NCBI GenBank assembly: GCA_001630475.1
Contig: KV419421.1
Coordinates: 70,916-134,915 of the forward strand
DNA length: 64,000 nucleotides
Source of the DNA: Sistotremastrum niveocremeum HHB9708
Lineage: Eukaryota > Basidiomycota > Agaricomycetes > Sistotremastrales > Sistotremastraceae
Direction: 5' to 3'
The notes below the pieces were generated by a model. It saw only the letters and a program-made list of their open reading frames with translations. It had not been told where the DNA came from and ran no database searches. Positions 47,936-59,691 of the stretch are shown here, one piece after another. The stretch's first letter is position 1. The number at the start of each line of letters is the position of its first letter. The translations under genes and the position numbers were made by a program.

Positions 47936-49697
47936 ATGTCTGCTAGTGTAGAAGCCAGGTCAGATTCAGATCAATCTATATGTACGAAGGCCAAAACTTC
48001 CACAGTAGGAGGAGCACTGGCACTGGCACGACTTCATCGAACCTTGATCCAGAAATTCTCAGAGAAATTGGTACGTCGCGATACACCTAGATTACTCTTC
48101 GGGAATAGTGACAATGTACCTCCCATAGAACCTCCTTCCATGACTCGTAGGCCTCAACAGCGTCCCAATTCTCGACTAGTAGCCTTGTCCTTCCCGAACG
48201 AAATCATTTCCAACATTCTCGAATGTTCTCTTCAAGATGCACTCATCTCTATCGGGAAACCTCTCGATGCTCGGCGAACGTTGCGGGATATCCTAGACGT
48301 CACCCATGTGTAGGTGTCCTCTCTTGTGCAACCTCGGCAAACACTGACACCGCTTAATCACCTTTAGATGCAACAGGTGGAGAGAGGTCGCTGTAGCGGA
48401 CTCGCGGCTGTGGAGCACTATTGTCTTGTCGTGGCCCGAGGAAGCGATAGAGGAATTTATCACAAGATCGAACGGTGCTCGGTTGCGGTTTATCCTGAAT
48501 ATGTCGAGCTGCGAGGACGATTGTTATGCGGACGCTACTGTTTCGGTCACCAAGTTGAAGCGCCTTGGGAAGCTCATTTTCGAAAACATGACAAAGATTC
48601 GTTCGTTGGAGTTGGCCCTGTCAGCCTCTGAAGCTGAGCTCGCTTCGGAATCGGACGACGACGACGCCGACCAGACCGATTTTCTCCTGTCCGAGATCTT
48701 TTCTCCCTTCCTGCACTCCGAGGCTCCTTCTCTAGAACGTTTTACACTCTCGACGGAATGCGAAGCCGAGCACAGTACCTTCGCAGTCGAAAATCTCTTT
48801 CAGAACAATGCATTGAACTTGCGGCATATTAAGCTCCATGGGAACAACATACGCCTCACCAAAGTGTCATTCCCTTTGCTTACTACTCTGCACTTTGAAG
48901 TTAGTGGAGTGAACGGCGTTCTCTATCGTCTAATGGATATACCTGCACTACTCTCGCAATTCCCCTGTCTTAAATCCCTGTCTTTGGAACATCATTCAGA
49001 ACGCCTTTCGGCCGAGGAGATCCTAGCCTTCCGCAGCCTCACCAATTCCCCTCACTTTGTATTGCCAACTATCAATTTCATAAAACTGGATGGTCTATCC
49101 GGAAATGAACTCGAACAATTTCTTTCTCGCCTCGAACTTCCCGCTATCGAAACACTCATCACATGCCCGCCAAGACAAAGCTCAGACGAAATTGCACCGA
49201 TACCTCTTTTCCCCCCTTGGATGCATACATTCTTCAAGGACGTGTCAGCTCTCAACCTCTGCTTCAATCATCTCGGAATCAGAATCGAGTTTCCGATGAA
49301 GATCAAGAAACCGAAAAAGCTTTTCTCATGGCAAATTCATCATACATCGGAGAGCATTGGTATGTGCCTGAATTGGTGCATCCCAAACTTCCAACTTCTT
49401 AACCCCGAAACTCTACGTATCACTCGTGCTCCGGACAATGTCAACTGCTATGAGCCTCACTGTGGCAAATGGCGAGATGTTCTCTCTTGCTTTCCGAGCT
49501 TGATTGCAATTGTCGTTGAGGACAAAATTCGCATCCTGTCTCTCATCAAAGCCCTCACAGTGACCGAGTTTGTATGCCCTGCGCTCAGGGAATTAGATAT
49601 TCGTGGCGCTCCGTCGAAGGGTGTCAGAAAGGACGACATTGAAGAATTGGGGGCGAGTCGGAGGGCGAGTCGGAAGGCGATTCGGATGAAGTGGTAA
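47936..49697 (+). CDS. F-box-like protein (567 aa), tandem with the gene at 50374
   Basis: Exons 47936-48309 and 48368-49697; intron GTAGGT...CTTTAG, phase 2. A basic, polar N-terminal extension of about 85 residues precedes ALSFPNEIISNILECSL. The F-box-like part ends after the intron in CNRWREVAVADSRLWSTIVL, the clearest F-box match of the set. The body is leucine-rich, with an acidic insert (ELASESDDDDADQ) near residue 205 and FLHSEAPSLERFTLS. It is most similar to the next gene downstream, so the two are probably a tandem duplication. The C-terminus is basic (GASRRASRKAIRMKW). Confidence 0.8.
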
Positions 49698-50373
49698 ACG
49701 AAAGTCTCCTTGCCAGAGGTGGTGCTGTCTCTCGCTCCTTGATCTGAGTACACAGAGAGCAGATGGAATGTGCGAGCGGTGAGGGAGGGCAGAGATAAAG
49801 AGTATATTGCCTAAACGTGCTTGCAGCTCTTTTATCGTGCTTTGCTGGCAATTATTATTCAGTTACTGTATGACTTATTGGGTCTGAAGCGAACCCCCAA
49901 AATACATAAATAATATGTTGCGCTCATAAGGGCAATCGAGGAGAACCTAGTGTCCAAACTCACGGAAATCCACCATAAAACCAGCCCTAGGGTGGACGCA
50001 AGTATCCCTAGAATGCGATTAGTGGTGGCTGAAAGAGATACACGCTGATTTCCAAGTCGTCGACGTTCACGGCGCCTCGCCCTAGTTGCCTCTCGCGTCC
50101 AGTACTTATTCAACCGCACTGGACTCGAAAATCAGCCCAAAATTCTGGCGTTCAGTATTGGATTCGCTCTCGTGCCTCTGGCTCTTCAGCCATAGCGGCC
50201 CAAAACTTGGACGTGCCAGTGTGAGCACAGTGAGCACTCCATTGCGTTTTTGATCTCTAGTGCAGTGCTCATCAGGGGCTTTCAGCCAATACATCTCCTT
50301 CGACCAACGTGAAGATCCATCACCACTGAATTACAACCGTTCCAAAACCAATTCTCCCTGCTCGTCTCTGCTC
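49698..50373. other. Spacer between tandem F-box-like genes
   Basis: No gene supported. Open frames at 49859-50119 and 50106-50294 (minus) lack motifs. An in-frame ATG at 50260 could extend the next gene by 38 residues. Confidence 0.4.
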
Positions 50374-52138
50374 ATGTCCTCGTCAAGCTCTCACGATTCC
50401 ATTGTATTCGGCTCTTCTTGTCCAGATGAGGTTCTCGCCCATATCTTCGAATACCACTGCGAGCAATCCTTTGTACCCAATACTAGTATGACCTCTAGCA
50501 ATCTCTTACATCGCCTACGCAAAGCTCTGACTCTTACACGAGTGTATGTTCAATGTGCATCAGAGCGTACTTGATGTCAAATACTGACTCGCTCTGGGCC
50601 TTCATAGATGTTCCAATTGGAGAACAGTCGCGATTGCCGATCCCTGGCTTTGGGGACACATCAATCTTTCATGGCATATTGATGCAATTGATGCTTGCTT
50701 TGAACGATCTCGATCTGTCGATTTGAACCTCTACCTCACAATAGACGCAAAGAACCGAAGCTATGTCGAGCCGAACTTAGAATACCTCCAGGGCCTCATC
50801 TCTGCCTACATGCCTTGCATCCGCGAATTGCATTTGTTTCTTCTCACTCAAGATCGACAAAATACGCCGGAGATCGGAGAGCTCGAAGAAGATGACGACG
50901 GGTGGGGTCCGCCCAGTACGATGATGTCGGATTTCTACTCCCCCTTTCTGACACTCGAAGCTCCCGCTCTCATGAAATTCTCTCTGTCGCTCTACAGTAG
51001 AGGAGATGACAACAATCACCCTCCCGTCGCAAACTTTCTCGGAGGACGTGCTCCAAACCTACGACATCTCGATCTTCGCGGGGTTGATATACCACTATCG
51101 GGATCCCCTTTTGACAAACTCGCCTTTCTCACGCTCGACACCATGGGAAAAAATGGAGCTTTTTACACCTTGAAAGAGATCGTCTCAACACTTTCTTCTT
51201 TTCCACGCTTAGAAACACTGCACCTGGAACATCGTCACGAGAAGTTCACTGAAGACGACGAAGATCATTTCAATGACTTCGACCCTCCTCGTGCACCCAT
51301 GGTCTTACCTTTCTGTAGGGATCTACTACTGCGTGGGTTACTGGGCCGACAGATCGTGTATTTCTTCACCCACGTCGAATGCCCTTCGATGCAAACTCTA
51401 CACATGCGCGCTAATTTGGCCGATTCGCCCTATCTTCCTGATGATGTTTTGCCTCCCAAATCCGCTTTGCCTTCTTGCCTGCATCCTATCTTCGAGGGTC
51501 TCCAAACCCTGGAAATTTCTTTCGACTATGGCAGCATAACGTTCGAGAGCGTCAGCGAGAATGTGCCATTCTCTTGGCAGCTTGTCTGTGACGGAATCGA
51601 TGTATCCGATGATCGCTACGACCGTCGTGGCATTGACATCCTTGATAGCTATTTTACGGGATGCTCCGGGGTTATCACCCTCCTCGACCCTGTAAAAATA
51701 TGTCTGCAATACGGCCAGGAGATAAATTATGCGGAACCTTCAAAGGGCGCCTGGATCGACTTCCTTTCACATGCGACTCGTGTAACGACGCTTTCGCTCA
51801 AGTGCACCCCGATCAACTCTCTGATTGAGTCACTGGGCGATCGACAAGACATCTGCCAATCTCTCGAAGAAATCGACATCAACCGAGCATTCTTTGCGGG
51901 AAAGGATCTGAAGCAGATGTTGCATTGTAGAAAACAAAAGGGGTATGGTGTCAAGAGATTGAAGTTGGACATGACGGTAGATAGGAACTATCCTACTCCG
52001 CGGAGACAGAGGATGTCCAGCTTTGACTTCGAGCGTCAATTAGATATCGCCGATCTTGTGGATACTTTCACAGGCTATGCTGAAGACCTCGAGTATAAGT
52101 GGCGCCCTTACGATGACTTCTCGTTCACGTCGACCTAG
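50374..52138 (+). CDS. F-box-like protein (566 aa), tandem with the gene at 47936
   Basis: Exons 50374-50543 and 50608-52138; intron GTATGT...CATAG, phase 2. The F-box-like region is SSCPDEVLAHIFEYHCE plus, after the intron, CSNWRTVAIADPWLWGHI. The body has acidic and leucine-rich parts, with FLTLEAPALMKFSLS matching FLHSEAPSLERFTLS of the upstream neighbour. A conserved FSWQ (VPFSWQLVCDGID / LFSWQIHH) appears in both. The start at 50374 (MSSSSSHDS) is chosen over 50260 because the added residues are not similar to the neighbour. Adaptor function is inferred. Confidence 0.8.
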
Positions 52139-52777
52139 GTGAAGTGTCCCATATCTCTTGTTGATGCCGTGCTTAGTTTTTCCTGCAAAGTCAGATCACC
52201 TGAGCTATCTTCTCCCTCAAAATTACGTCTTCCCATAAATGTTCCGTTAATCATCAAATTCGCGTATCATTGCTGCTGTATTCTTCATTCTGTACCAAAT
52301 GTGATGAATCATGATTCACTTTGAAAGTCTTTGGGTTTGACTTTGACCTTGCTGTCATTCATTTTTGCCTTGCAATTGCGTAATCATGTCGACTTTGGCA
52401 AGAATCAAGTTTCAAGATGTTGACTACCGCCGATGTCGCAATCAGGGAATATTAACGAGCTCGAGGTCGTACTTCCTGCCCTCTGTGAAAGAGATGGTAA
52501 GAGGGCACTCAGAGGCAAGGTCATGCTCATACGAAACCTTTACTCAACAATTGTTGCCCCTGTCATTCTGTAGTCCCGTCGTTGACCGCAAAACTGCAGC
52601 TGCTTTGCGAACCCCTTATAAGAGATCTAGATGTACCGCACTCTCAGGCCTGATAATCGGTCTCACAAATCAGAAACGCATTTGATCGTTGGATATTTGA
52701 CCGACACTATTGTTACATTGTCAAAGTTACTCTTGTTCTGCCATCCGTACAAGTCCAACTGCATCCACGTCAGTACC
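52139..52777. other. Convergent 3' intergenic region
   Basis: Between the F-box-like gene and the stop of tyrosinase 2. A plus-strand frame at 52365-52685 has no features and is not called. Confidence 0.45.
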
Positions 52778-55632
52778 CTATGCGAAAGCCGCTTCAGCAT
52801 GTGGCGGGGGCGGCGGCGGGTTGGGACGACGATAACCGCCGGGACGACCCTCGGTGCAGCCAGGCAAGACTCTATAGCTGTGATATTTAGACAACCGAGA
52901 ATGGTCCCCATAGTGGCATCCGGTCCCTACGGCTAGGGAAACTTCGAGGGAAGGAATACTAGAGACGGGAACATCCTCTCCGTAGGCCTATAGCAATGTT
53001 AGGACTGCGATGGTCATGAGCTCGCTCGATGTGTTGCGCACCTTGGTAATTTTCCAAGTGAGATTCTTCTTCAAGTAGGCTTCTACCTGTTCCGGTTCCA
53101 TAGAGCTCAAAGGTACTCCGTCATCAGCCACATATTTGAGCAAGGAGCTTGTGATCGGAACTTGTCCCGTGCAAAGCGCGTGTCCGGACTCTTGACGACG
53201 ACAGTTCTCGCACCCGTCATTGACGCCAGTCGTATGAGCGGGAGTACTGAAGTTGTACAGTGTTCCGACACAGGTGTTTTGCCCAATATAAATATGGATG
53301 GTGAATGACAATCCTGCCAGGGCGAATCTAGTGATTCTTGATGAGATCGATCCGCGTCAAGATGAATATGGACATACCTTTCGTATGCCACGTTGACGAC
53401 GTAGTCATGACCTTCCACAGAGCTGACGATATGACCAGCTGATCCACGAGAACTACGAGACGATTGTGGACCTCGAGTCAACAGAATTTGGCGAGTATCG
53501 CTATACAGCGCATTGACTTGTTTGGCAATATCGGCTTTGTAGAGTTCTTGATTGAATCTGCCACCTGTGCGGTACTTTGGAAGCCATTGCTGCAGCTCAG
53601 GATAGGAATAGCCGTATTTCAACCATTCACGCGCATCGTTCGAAGTCCAATACGTTCCCGCGGTGTCGGTATGGAACGGAGCAAGAGGTGTATTCTCAGG
53701 CGTAGGAATAGCTCCCGGAGGAGTAGACCAGTTGCCCTCGGGGTCTGCCAATTGTTCGCGAGGATCTTCAAACCAAGAATCGGAGTTCAACGCTTGCCAG
53801 ATAGCAAATTGGCGATCAACATTGCTAACGACGTTGATCAGTCGAATATAAGAACAACACGATGAGACGCTAACCAGTGATGGAACCAGAATATTGGATC
53901 GAAGGCTGCCACAGCGGGACTGCTCATGTGGCCACCATTTGGGCCTCCGACGCTGTTGTGAATGTTGCTGTGGATACAGATGAGGAGGTCAAACACGAAG
54001 TCAAAGCCACGACATACTTGTGAATTGATTCCAATGAGGAGAAATCGGTCGGAGTTTGACTTTGCCGATGGGCCGTCGAGGCAAAAGCACTAAAACTGCT
54101 GAAATATTTCTCAGAGAATAAACGGTAGACTGATTCGCCCAGAGTGTCTGTGAATCTGCCGCCTTGGGACAACTGGAGCCCACGGAGGTTGTTGGCGAGC
54201 TCCTGATTATTCTGCACTCCGTTGACCCATGCTTGGTATGCAAGAGCCTTACGGCTGAGATCTGGAGGAGGTGGACATTTGCTTGTCGCTTTGAATTCGT
54301 GGTACTGCGAGAAAGGATCAGACCTTGCGCTTTCCCCGAATGATTCAGAGTACATACTGGCGGATTCGATTGGAGCAGGCCGTTAGCACCAAGAGATGGG
54401 TCTCCCATTGCTATAGCGGTCTTGAAAGCATAGACAGGGTTCGAAATAGTTCGCAAGCCAGTTGGCGTCAAGACTTCGATGTTAGGGAGTGTCACGATGG
54501 TCGGCGCATCATAGACGGGGGTGTTGGATCCTGCTCTAGCCTTCTTTGCCGCCCAATCCCAGTAAGGGAATCGCCATTGGTTGGCTGCAGTCAACAAGGC
54601 TGCTTGCTGATTTTGAAGAAATTCAGGGATGACGTCATCCCGCATGATCTCGAACAAGCGTTGCTTTTGGCACCGTCAACTTCAGAGTCGTGTAGGGACA
54701 AGGTCGAACGTACCTCAAACAATAACATGTAGGAACGGTGCCAAAGTGGGAACAAGTTGCTGTTGTGAGTGCAGTATCCGAGCCCTCGTCCTGCAGTCTT
54801 GGACTGAGTCTTTTCCCCCACGGAACAAGGGGTTGGCCGTGGATACCTGTCGACGCATTAACATATGTACCGTGTAAGGAGCGCAACTACATACCGCAAA
54901 CTTGCCAGTATGAGAGCTTCGCGTCGGGCGGTAAAGACTGGAAGCGACTCATCGCAAGGAAGAAAAGATTGATTTGATCCTTGTTCGCCGGATTTCCGTA
55001 CCATTCGTCGACTTCGTATCGGAGAGGCACTTGCTCAGGAGCAGGTCCCCAGCCTTGGCGAATGCCGATGATAGCATAGGTCGAGTTCTTCGAGTCGGGA
55101 CCACCTTCTTCGTCATCCGGCTTGGGTTCCTGGACGCGACTGAGAACCCGAAAGATAATGACAGAATGAGCAATCCACATGCTGGGACTGGAATAGGTAT
55201 GGTAGGATATCCCTCGTCTTTCGTATCTTGTCCGGAGCCCGGATATCCATTGCCGGGGATTTCCTGATGCAGAAAAATAAACGATGGTGAGAATTGACTA
55301 CACAAAGCACCACTTTATATACGACTTACCGAGGGGAGACACCATGCTCCTTTTCCAGAGCTCCTTGCCACGCGTCTCTTTGTCGGGCCAGTGAGAACGA
55401 TCTTGTGTGTAAGCGTCACGACCAGTTTGTCGCAATCTAAGGTTGCTTCACAAGTGATGGGCTCTTCCGAGTGATCGAGGGTGACATTGACCGCAATGTC
55501 ATCTGGGGAGAGCCCATGGGGGATAGCTCCTTTGAAGTAGAATAGATCCGGGAAAATTTGTTCGGTCGGAGAGATGACCTGCACCTGCGTGCCGTCGATC
55601 TTGATGAGAGGATTTGACGATTTATCTGACAT
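52778..55632 (-). CDS. Tyrosinase 2 with an extra N-terminal domain; one base short in exon 4
   Basis: Ten exons, 5' to 3': 55330-55632, 55189-55263, 54895-55129, 54714-54846, 54358-54663, 54018-54304, 53875-53967, 53378-53824, 53042-53327, 52778-52987. Exons 3-10 parallel tyrosinase 1 in order and phase, with both copper sites present: [38 protein letters not shown]. Exon 1 (101 codons) is a domain shared with the gene at 57504. Exon 2 (25 codons) is Gly/Tyr/Pro-rich ([16 protein letters not shown]). The exons sum to 2375 nt, one short of a whole frame. The missing base is in a run of five Gs (54814-54820), where tyrosinase 1 suggests six. This could be a consensus error or a recent disabling change. 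The exon 2-3 donor (GTCCCA) is weak; the alternative start at 55180 would drop the extra domain. Phenol oxidation to quinones is the expected activity. Confidence 0.78.
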
Positions 55633-55634
55633 AA

Positions 55635-55686
55635 CTGGAAGGGGGTCACATATATCATCCTAACTTCAGTGGTATGGGTCACTCAC
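55635..55686 (-). other. 5'-UTR intron of tyrosinase 2
   Basis: On the minus strand GTGAGT follows 'cgatcatag', and the acceptor CTTCCAG lies two bases before the ATG at 55632. The gene at 57504 has an intron in the same relative place, which supports both. Confidence 0.55.
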
Positions 55687-55756
55687 CTATGATCGCTGCT
55701 AGAGGTCGACGTTTGAGAGCGTCCGAATCTGTTTTATGACAGCCAGGACGGTGATC

Positions 55757-55768
55757 TTTATATATAAG
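55757..55768 (-). promoter_or_regulatory. TATA box of tyrosinase 2
   Basis: CTTATATATAAA (minus strand) about 125-135 bp upstream of the ATG, just above the proposed 5'-UTR intron. Confidence 0.5.
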
Positions 55769-57503
55769 CCTGGATCGTCGAATCTACCTATTCAATGGTT
55801 TCAGGAAAAGAGATCGATATTCCCGACGACAAGACCTGAATCGCACCGGTGGAATTTTAACACCGGCTCACAAGGTACAGTACAGCCATTCGAAATGCAG
55901 GCTAGGACGTGAGCCATCTCAGAAGTCAGCTGAGGATGCCACTTTAGTTCCAATTTCCGCAGCTGCAGCACTCGGCTCGTTCTGAGAATTGTCACGAGAA
56001 TCATATCAAGATGCAGTTCTTTCACTATGGATACAAGACGAACCATGAATGCTGTCGGCGCATGTTGGCAAGACTGGATCCTCGAAGAAATCTCCGGAGC
56101 AATTGTGATAGAATCTCGCAGCCTGAGGGAGCATTAGATGCATCAACTTCACCAATATGGTCCTCGAGGTCAAGAGGAGGGGGATAATGAATCTATACAA
56201 GGAAAGTTGAACAACATCAAGAAAAAAGCTGAGCGGGAACCGAGTATCGAGGGGTGAGAATCGGGTTCTTGTTTGATACCCGATTGGCGGAGTCAAGTTC
56301 GGCAGTAATGCCGGCCGTCGGCATCGGCAGAGTCAGCCTCGGCGGATAGCGGTTTGAACTTTCTCCCATGCTGGCTGTTCGCTGCGTGTGGGCTCAGAAA
56401 CTTGCGAAAGTTATAGATCTATGCCACAAGATCCAAGAAATTCCTGGGTGTCAAATCTTTTGGAAATATGTTCTGGAAGGCTGCTGTCTCATCAAGCTCG
56501 TCTCATCAAGCTCTGGACCAAGTGCAAACTCTGAACGCTGATCTGAAACATTGTTTTCATGTCAATTGCATGCAATGAAGGCGATTGAAGGTCCACAGTG
56601 TTTGCGCTAAGCTCTCACTGCGGACTCATCCTTCCATCATTCCGAGTCATGTGTCCCAGTGAGAAATTTTTACCGCGGAATTCCTTGTGGTGCGATGCTA
56701 CGACTGTCAGGCAGACTCAGGCTGCAGCATATGCTCGATAACTCGCGAGTCGATATCGGATACGTGAAAGGTTCAAAGAAGCCTCAATTAGAAGATGACA
56801 TCAGATCTATTGTTTGCGATGCATTTCAGGGTCGAAGCTCAACGGTTTCTCCTCCCGTCGACGCATAAGGCCCCTTTTCTGCCTCCGAATCCTCGCTACT
56901 CTACGGTGATTGTATGTTCCGTGCCTCACCATCAAAGCTGGATTATGGATGCACTATGGTCAATACTTATCTCGGGTACTCCTCGTCATTGAGCGTGTGA
57001 GCTGCTACCTTGAAGACCATGCTAAACGGTTGACGCACTCCGGCATTTCTTGACGAAGCTTTAAACAACCAACTTCACCGGTGTTCAGGCGCAGTATTGT
57101 GATCCACAATGATATTCTTTGCGACCCTCCGTGATAGAGAATTCCTCTTTTTTGTGGGAACGCTTTGATCAGACTTGGGCCAACTTCAGTCATTGCTCCG
57201 GAAGAATCTCTGGTCCGCGCGCAGGACAAGGCGCAGTCGAATGTCTACGTAAGCTCGTGACCTTGTGTAGCGAACCTAATGACCTGAATTCTTCTCTTTA
57301 CGTCCGGTTTGTCGATTCACCGAGGCCATTCATCAATAGGGTGGCCTATATAGACTGCCCTCAGTCAGCTCTTCTTCATCCCCACTGGTAGTTCCTGAGC
57401 CCAAAGCATCGCTAGCTTAGAAAAACCCCACCCACAACACAGTAAGTTATCTATATCCCATCTTACCGATTTATTTTTCTGAAAATTGCATTTGCTTTTA
57501 GCC
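55769..57503. other. Divergent intergenic region with promoter of the gene at 57504
   Basis: About 1.7 kb between two divergent, related genes. No gene is supported. CCTATATAG at 57345-57353 is a likely TATA box for the plus-strand gene. A 5'-UTR intron is likely at 57442-57501 (GTAAGT...TTTTAG), ending two bases before the ATG. Confidence 0.45.
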
Positions 57504-58775
57504 ATGACAGGCCGCGTCGCTACACAACCTTCAACCTACGGACCACACGTCGAGATCAAAGGAAGAGACGTCGAAGTCGTCTTCCCAGCAGAGAAAATCT
57601 TCCCCAGTATCCTCTGCTACAACGGCGACATCGCTCAAGAGCTCTCCACAGACCACATATCAGCCGACGCTTCCATCTGCCAGTCAGATGAAAGCGTCAC
57701 TTGCGAAGCTTCTCTCGACTGCGATCAACTCGTGGTTATTCTCACTCATAAAATTGTCATCACTGCTTCGACTCAGCGGTGTGTGGTGAAGAGGACCGGA
57801 ACGGGAAAATGGGGGCCTCACCCGTTGGCGGTACGACACTTCTCAACCGTCCTCCACTTCTTGTACTGATTATGGTATTCAGACTGGCTATAAACGTGGA
57901 TATTCGACTTCTACTTCTACTCCGGGTGTTCCGAATCTTGCATACCCAGTTACGCCAGATCAGGTACGTCTAGCTGGGGCAGCTCCCGACCAATAATTCG
58001 TCTTGACCACGGATGATACAGAACGGAGATAAAAATGGCTATGAACAAGATGACTCCAGTTCTTACACAGGCACGGGCGGAACGACATATCCAACCACCC
58101 CCAGCAGTGGAACAAGAGTGCGTCACATCCCCGAGCACGATTTCAAGGCATTGATAGCTGAGCATCAATCCTGCAGGGCCCTCTAGGAAGTGAACATGGC
58201 ACCGATTATTCTGGCACTACCGAGACTGGCACGACCACTTATCCCAACACGCCTTCCGTTGTAAGCTCCCTTTTCCGGTTTATTCTCTTTACAGGGTCTG
58301 ATTTTCAAAAAGAACCCGTCTGCTGCCGGCTACGAGACCAGTTATTCAGGTTCTGAAACTCAGGCTGGATATACGACATCGGTCACATCGGTGAGCTGGC
58401 TTATACGACCAATTCTGGTTCATTGTCATCAAACAATGTTTATAGGGAGGAGCGAAGAGTGGTGATACCGGTACAGGTGCAACATATACTATCACGGAAA
58501 CCCAAAGAAAAACCACGTACTCGAGCTCTTCCACGACGGTAAGGCACCATAGAAACTCAAGTCATAGTAGCCCTGTTGATTCCGATTCTCTATCTAGGAT
58601 ACGCCAAAGACTGAGCCCGGAGCAGGGTATTCTGTTGCCGGGACCGGCACACCGAGTGTTAGCTATCCCAAGCCCAATACTGTGAGCTAACTAGTCATTG
58701 CTCGCTCCTTCGATCGTGTCCTGAGCATTAATTCGACAGAAACAACCCAAGACAAGCACCCCTAAAGGATATTGA
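57504..58775 (+). CDS. Protein with tyrosinase-2-type N-terminal domain and Gly/Tyr-rich exon repeats (292 aa)
   Basis: Eight exons, every junction in phase 0: 57504-57830, 57883-57963, 58022-58117, 58177-58260, 58313-58390, 58446-58538, 58598-58681, 58740-58775. Exon 1 (109 codons) matches exon 1 of tyrosinase 2. Shared points are an IFP box, a CEASLDCDQLVVILTHKIV block against [19 protein letters not shown], and a closing basic G-x-G-x-W. Exons 2-7 (26-32 codons each) are similar low-complexity modules: a GY, then a Ser/Thr/Gly run, then often a Y-P-x-TP or TYP end (TTYPTTPSSG, TTYPNTPSV). The last exon ends TPKGY. There is no signal peptide, cysteine framework or catalytic motif. Such Tyr-rich repeats could be tyrosinase substrates or a cross-linked scaffold; that is speculation. 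I do not recognise the family. Confidence 0.75.
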
Positions 58776-59691
58776 TAGTCGGATGAGCATATCGAGACAT
58801 TCGAGAGAGCCATAAGGCAGCAAAGGGAGTTTCATACGACTTTGGTGTAGTGGTCGTACTATTATATCAAACTCAAGTCATGTAATTTACCCTCGCTTTC
58901 GTCAATCATTTGTGCTAAACTTTTCGGATGGTGATGAGAGGGGTGCTTTCATAGCACCGATGAAATCTTGAATTAATTAGATGGAAGGAAGAGTGTTCGC
59001 ATACTTTTATGCTTTGTTGACAAGAGGTTTGGAGGGTTTGGAGGTGAGTCAAATGGCGGAAGAAATATTACGTAATGTGGTCATTCAGCGCTCTCTCCTC
59101 CTTCGCCGCCTCTGCTGTTGCAACGCGCTTCTTGTCAGCCTCTACTAGGACCAATTCACGTCAACAAAATGCATAACAGATCATGTCTAGCATTCTCTCA
59201 AGGGGCAATGCTCCAGTAGCCTCGCATCGATCGCGTCTCGGGCCCTGTTCGACTATGCCAAAGCCCCTCTCAGGCTCTCACGACAAGGACATTCCCTCTA
59301 AAACAATAAATGGAATTCTGCCGCTTTACGATCATAGCAGATATCACGAGTGCAAGGACTAGGACTGTACCCACGGGGCCGCTTGGATCCTGATCCACAT
59401 GTCTTCCGTCTTTGCGCCATTGCAACGTGTACGACTGAATCCATGGCCATGCTTTGATGCGGAGGTAGCGCGAGTCAGGTACCATGAGCCTGAGGATGCC
59501 CTGGACTGTGGGAGCCATGTATTGAGTTCGGCCCATGCACTAGTACTGATGGAAGGTCCAGGTCAGATGGTGACATCTTCACTCCGATGTGCCTTACTCA
59601 CTCTTTCTCAGATATAAAGCCGGAGAAGACATGGACCTGTCCCTCCCTGAGCTTGACACACTCTATTCCCTAGTCGACAATCGCTGAGAAG
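58776..59691. other. Intergenic region and promoter of the secreted protein gene
   Basis: No gene supported; a minus-strand frame at 59270-59536 shows no clear features. GATATAAAG at 59611-59619 is a likely TATA box, about 75 bp before the ATG at 59692. Confidence 0.45.

Noticed and set aside
54895-55180. Tyrosinase 2 starting at the ATG at 55180 with a hydrophobic N-terminus
   Set aside because: Kept only as an alternative. It would read through the proposed 55130-55188 intron and leave the phase-compatible exons 1-2 without a 3' end. The fusion model uses every exon, but its weak donor means cDNA is needed.
55330-55632. Calling the extra tyrosinase domain a lectin-like subunit
   Set aside because: Agaricus tyrosinase has a lectin-like partner, but I see no beta-trefoil repeats or sugar-binding motif in these 101 residues.
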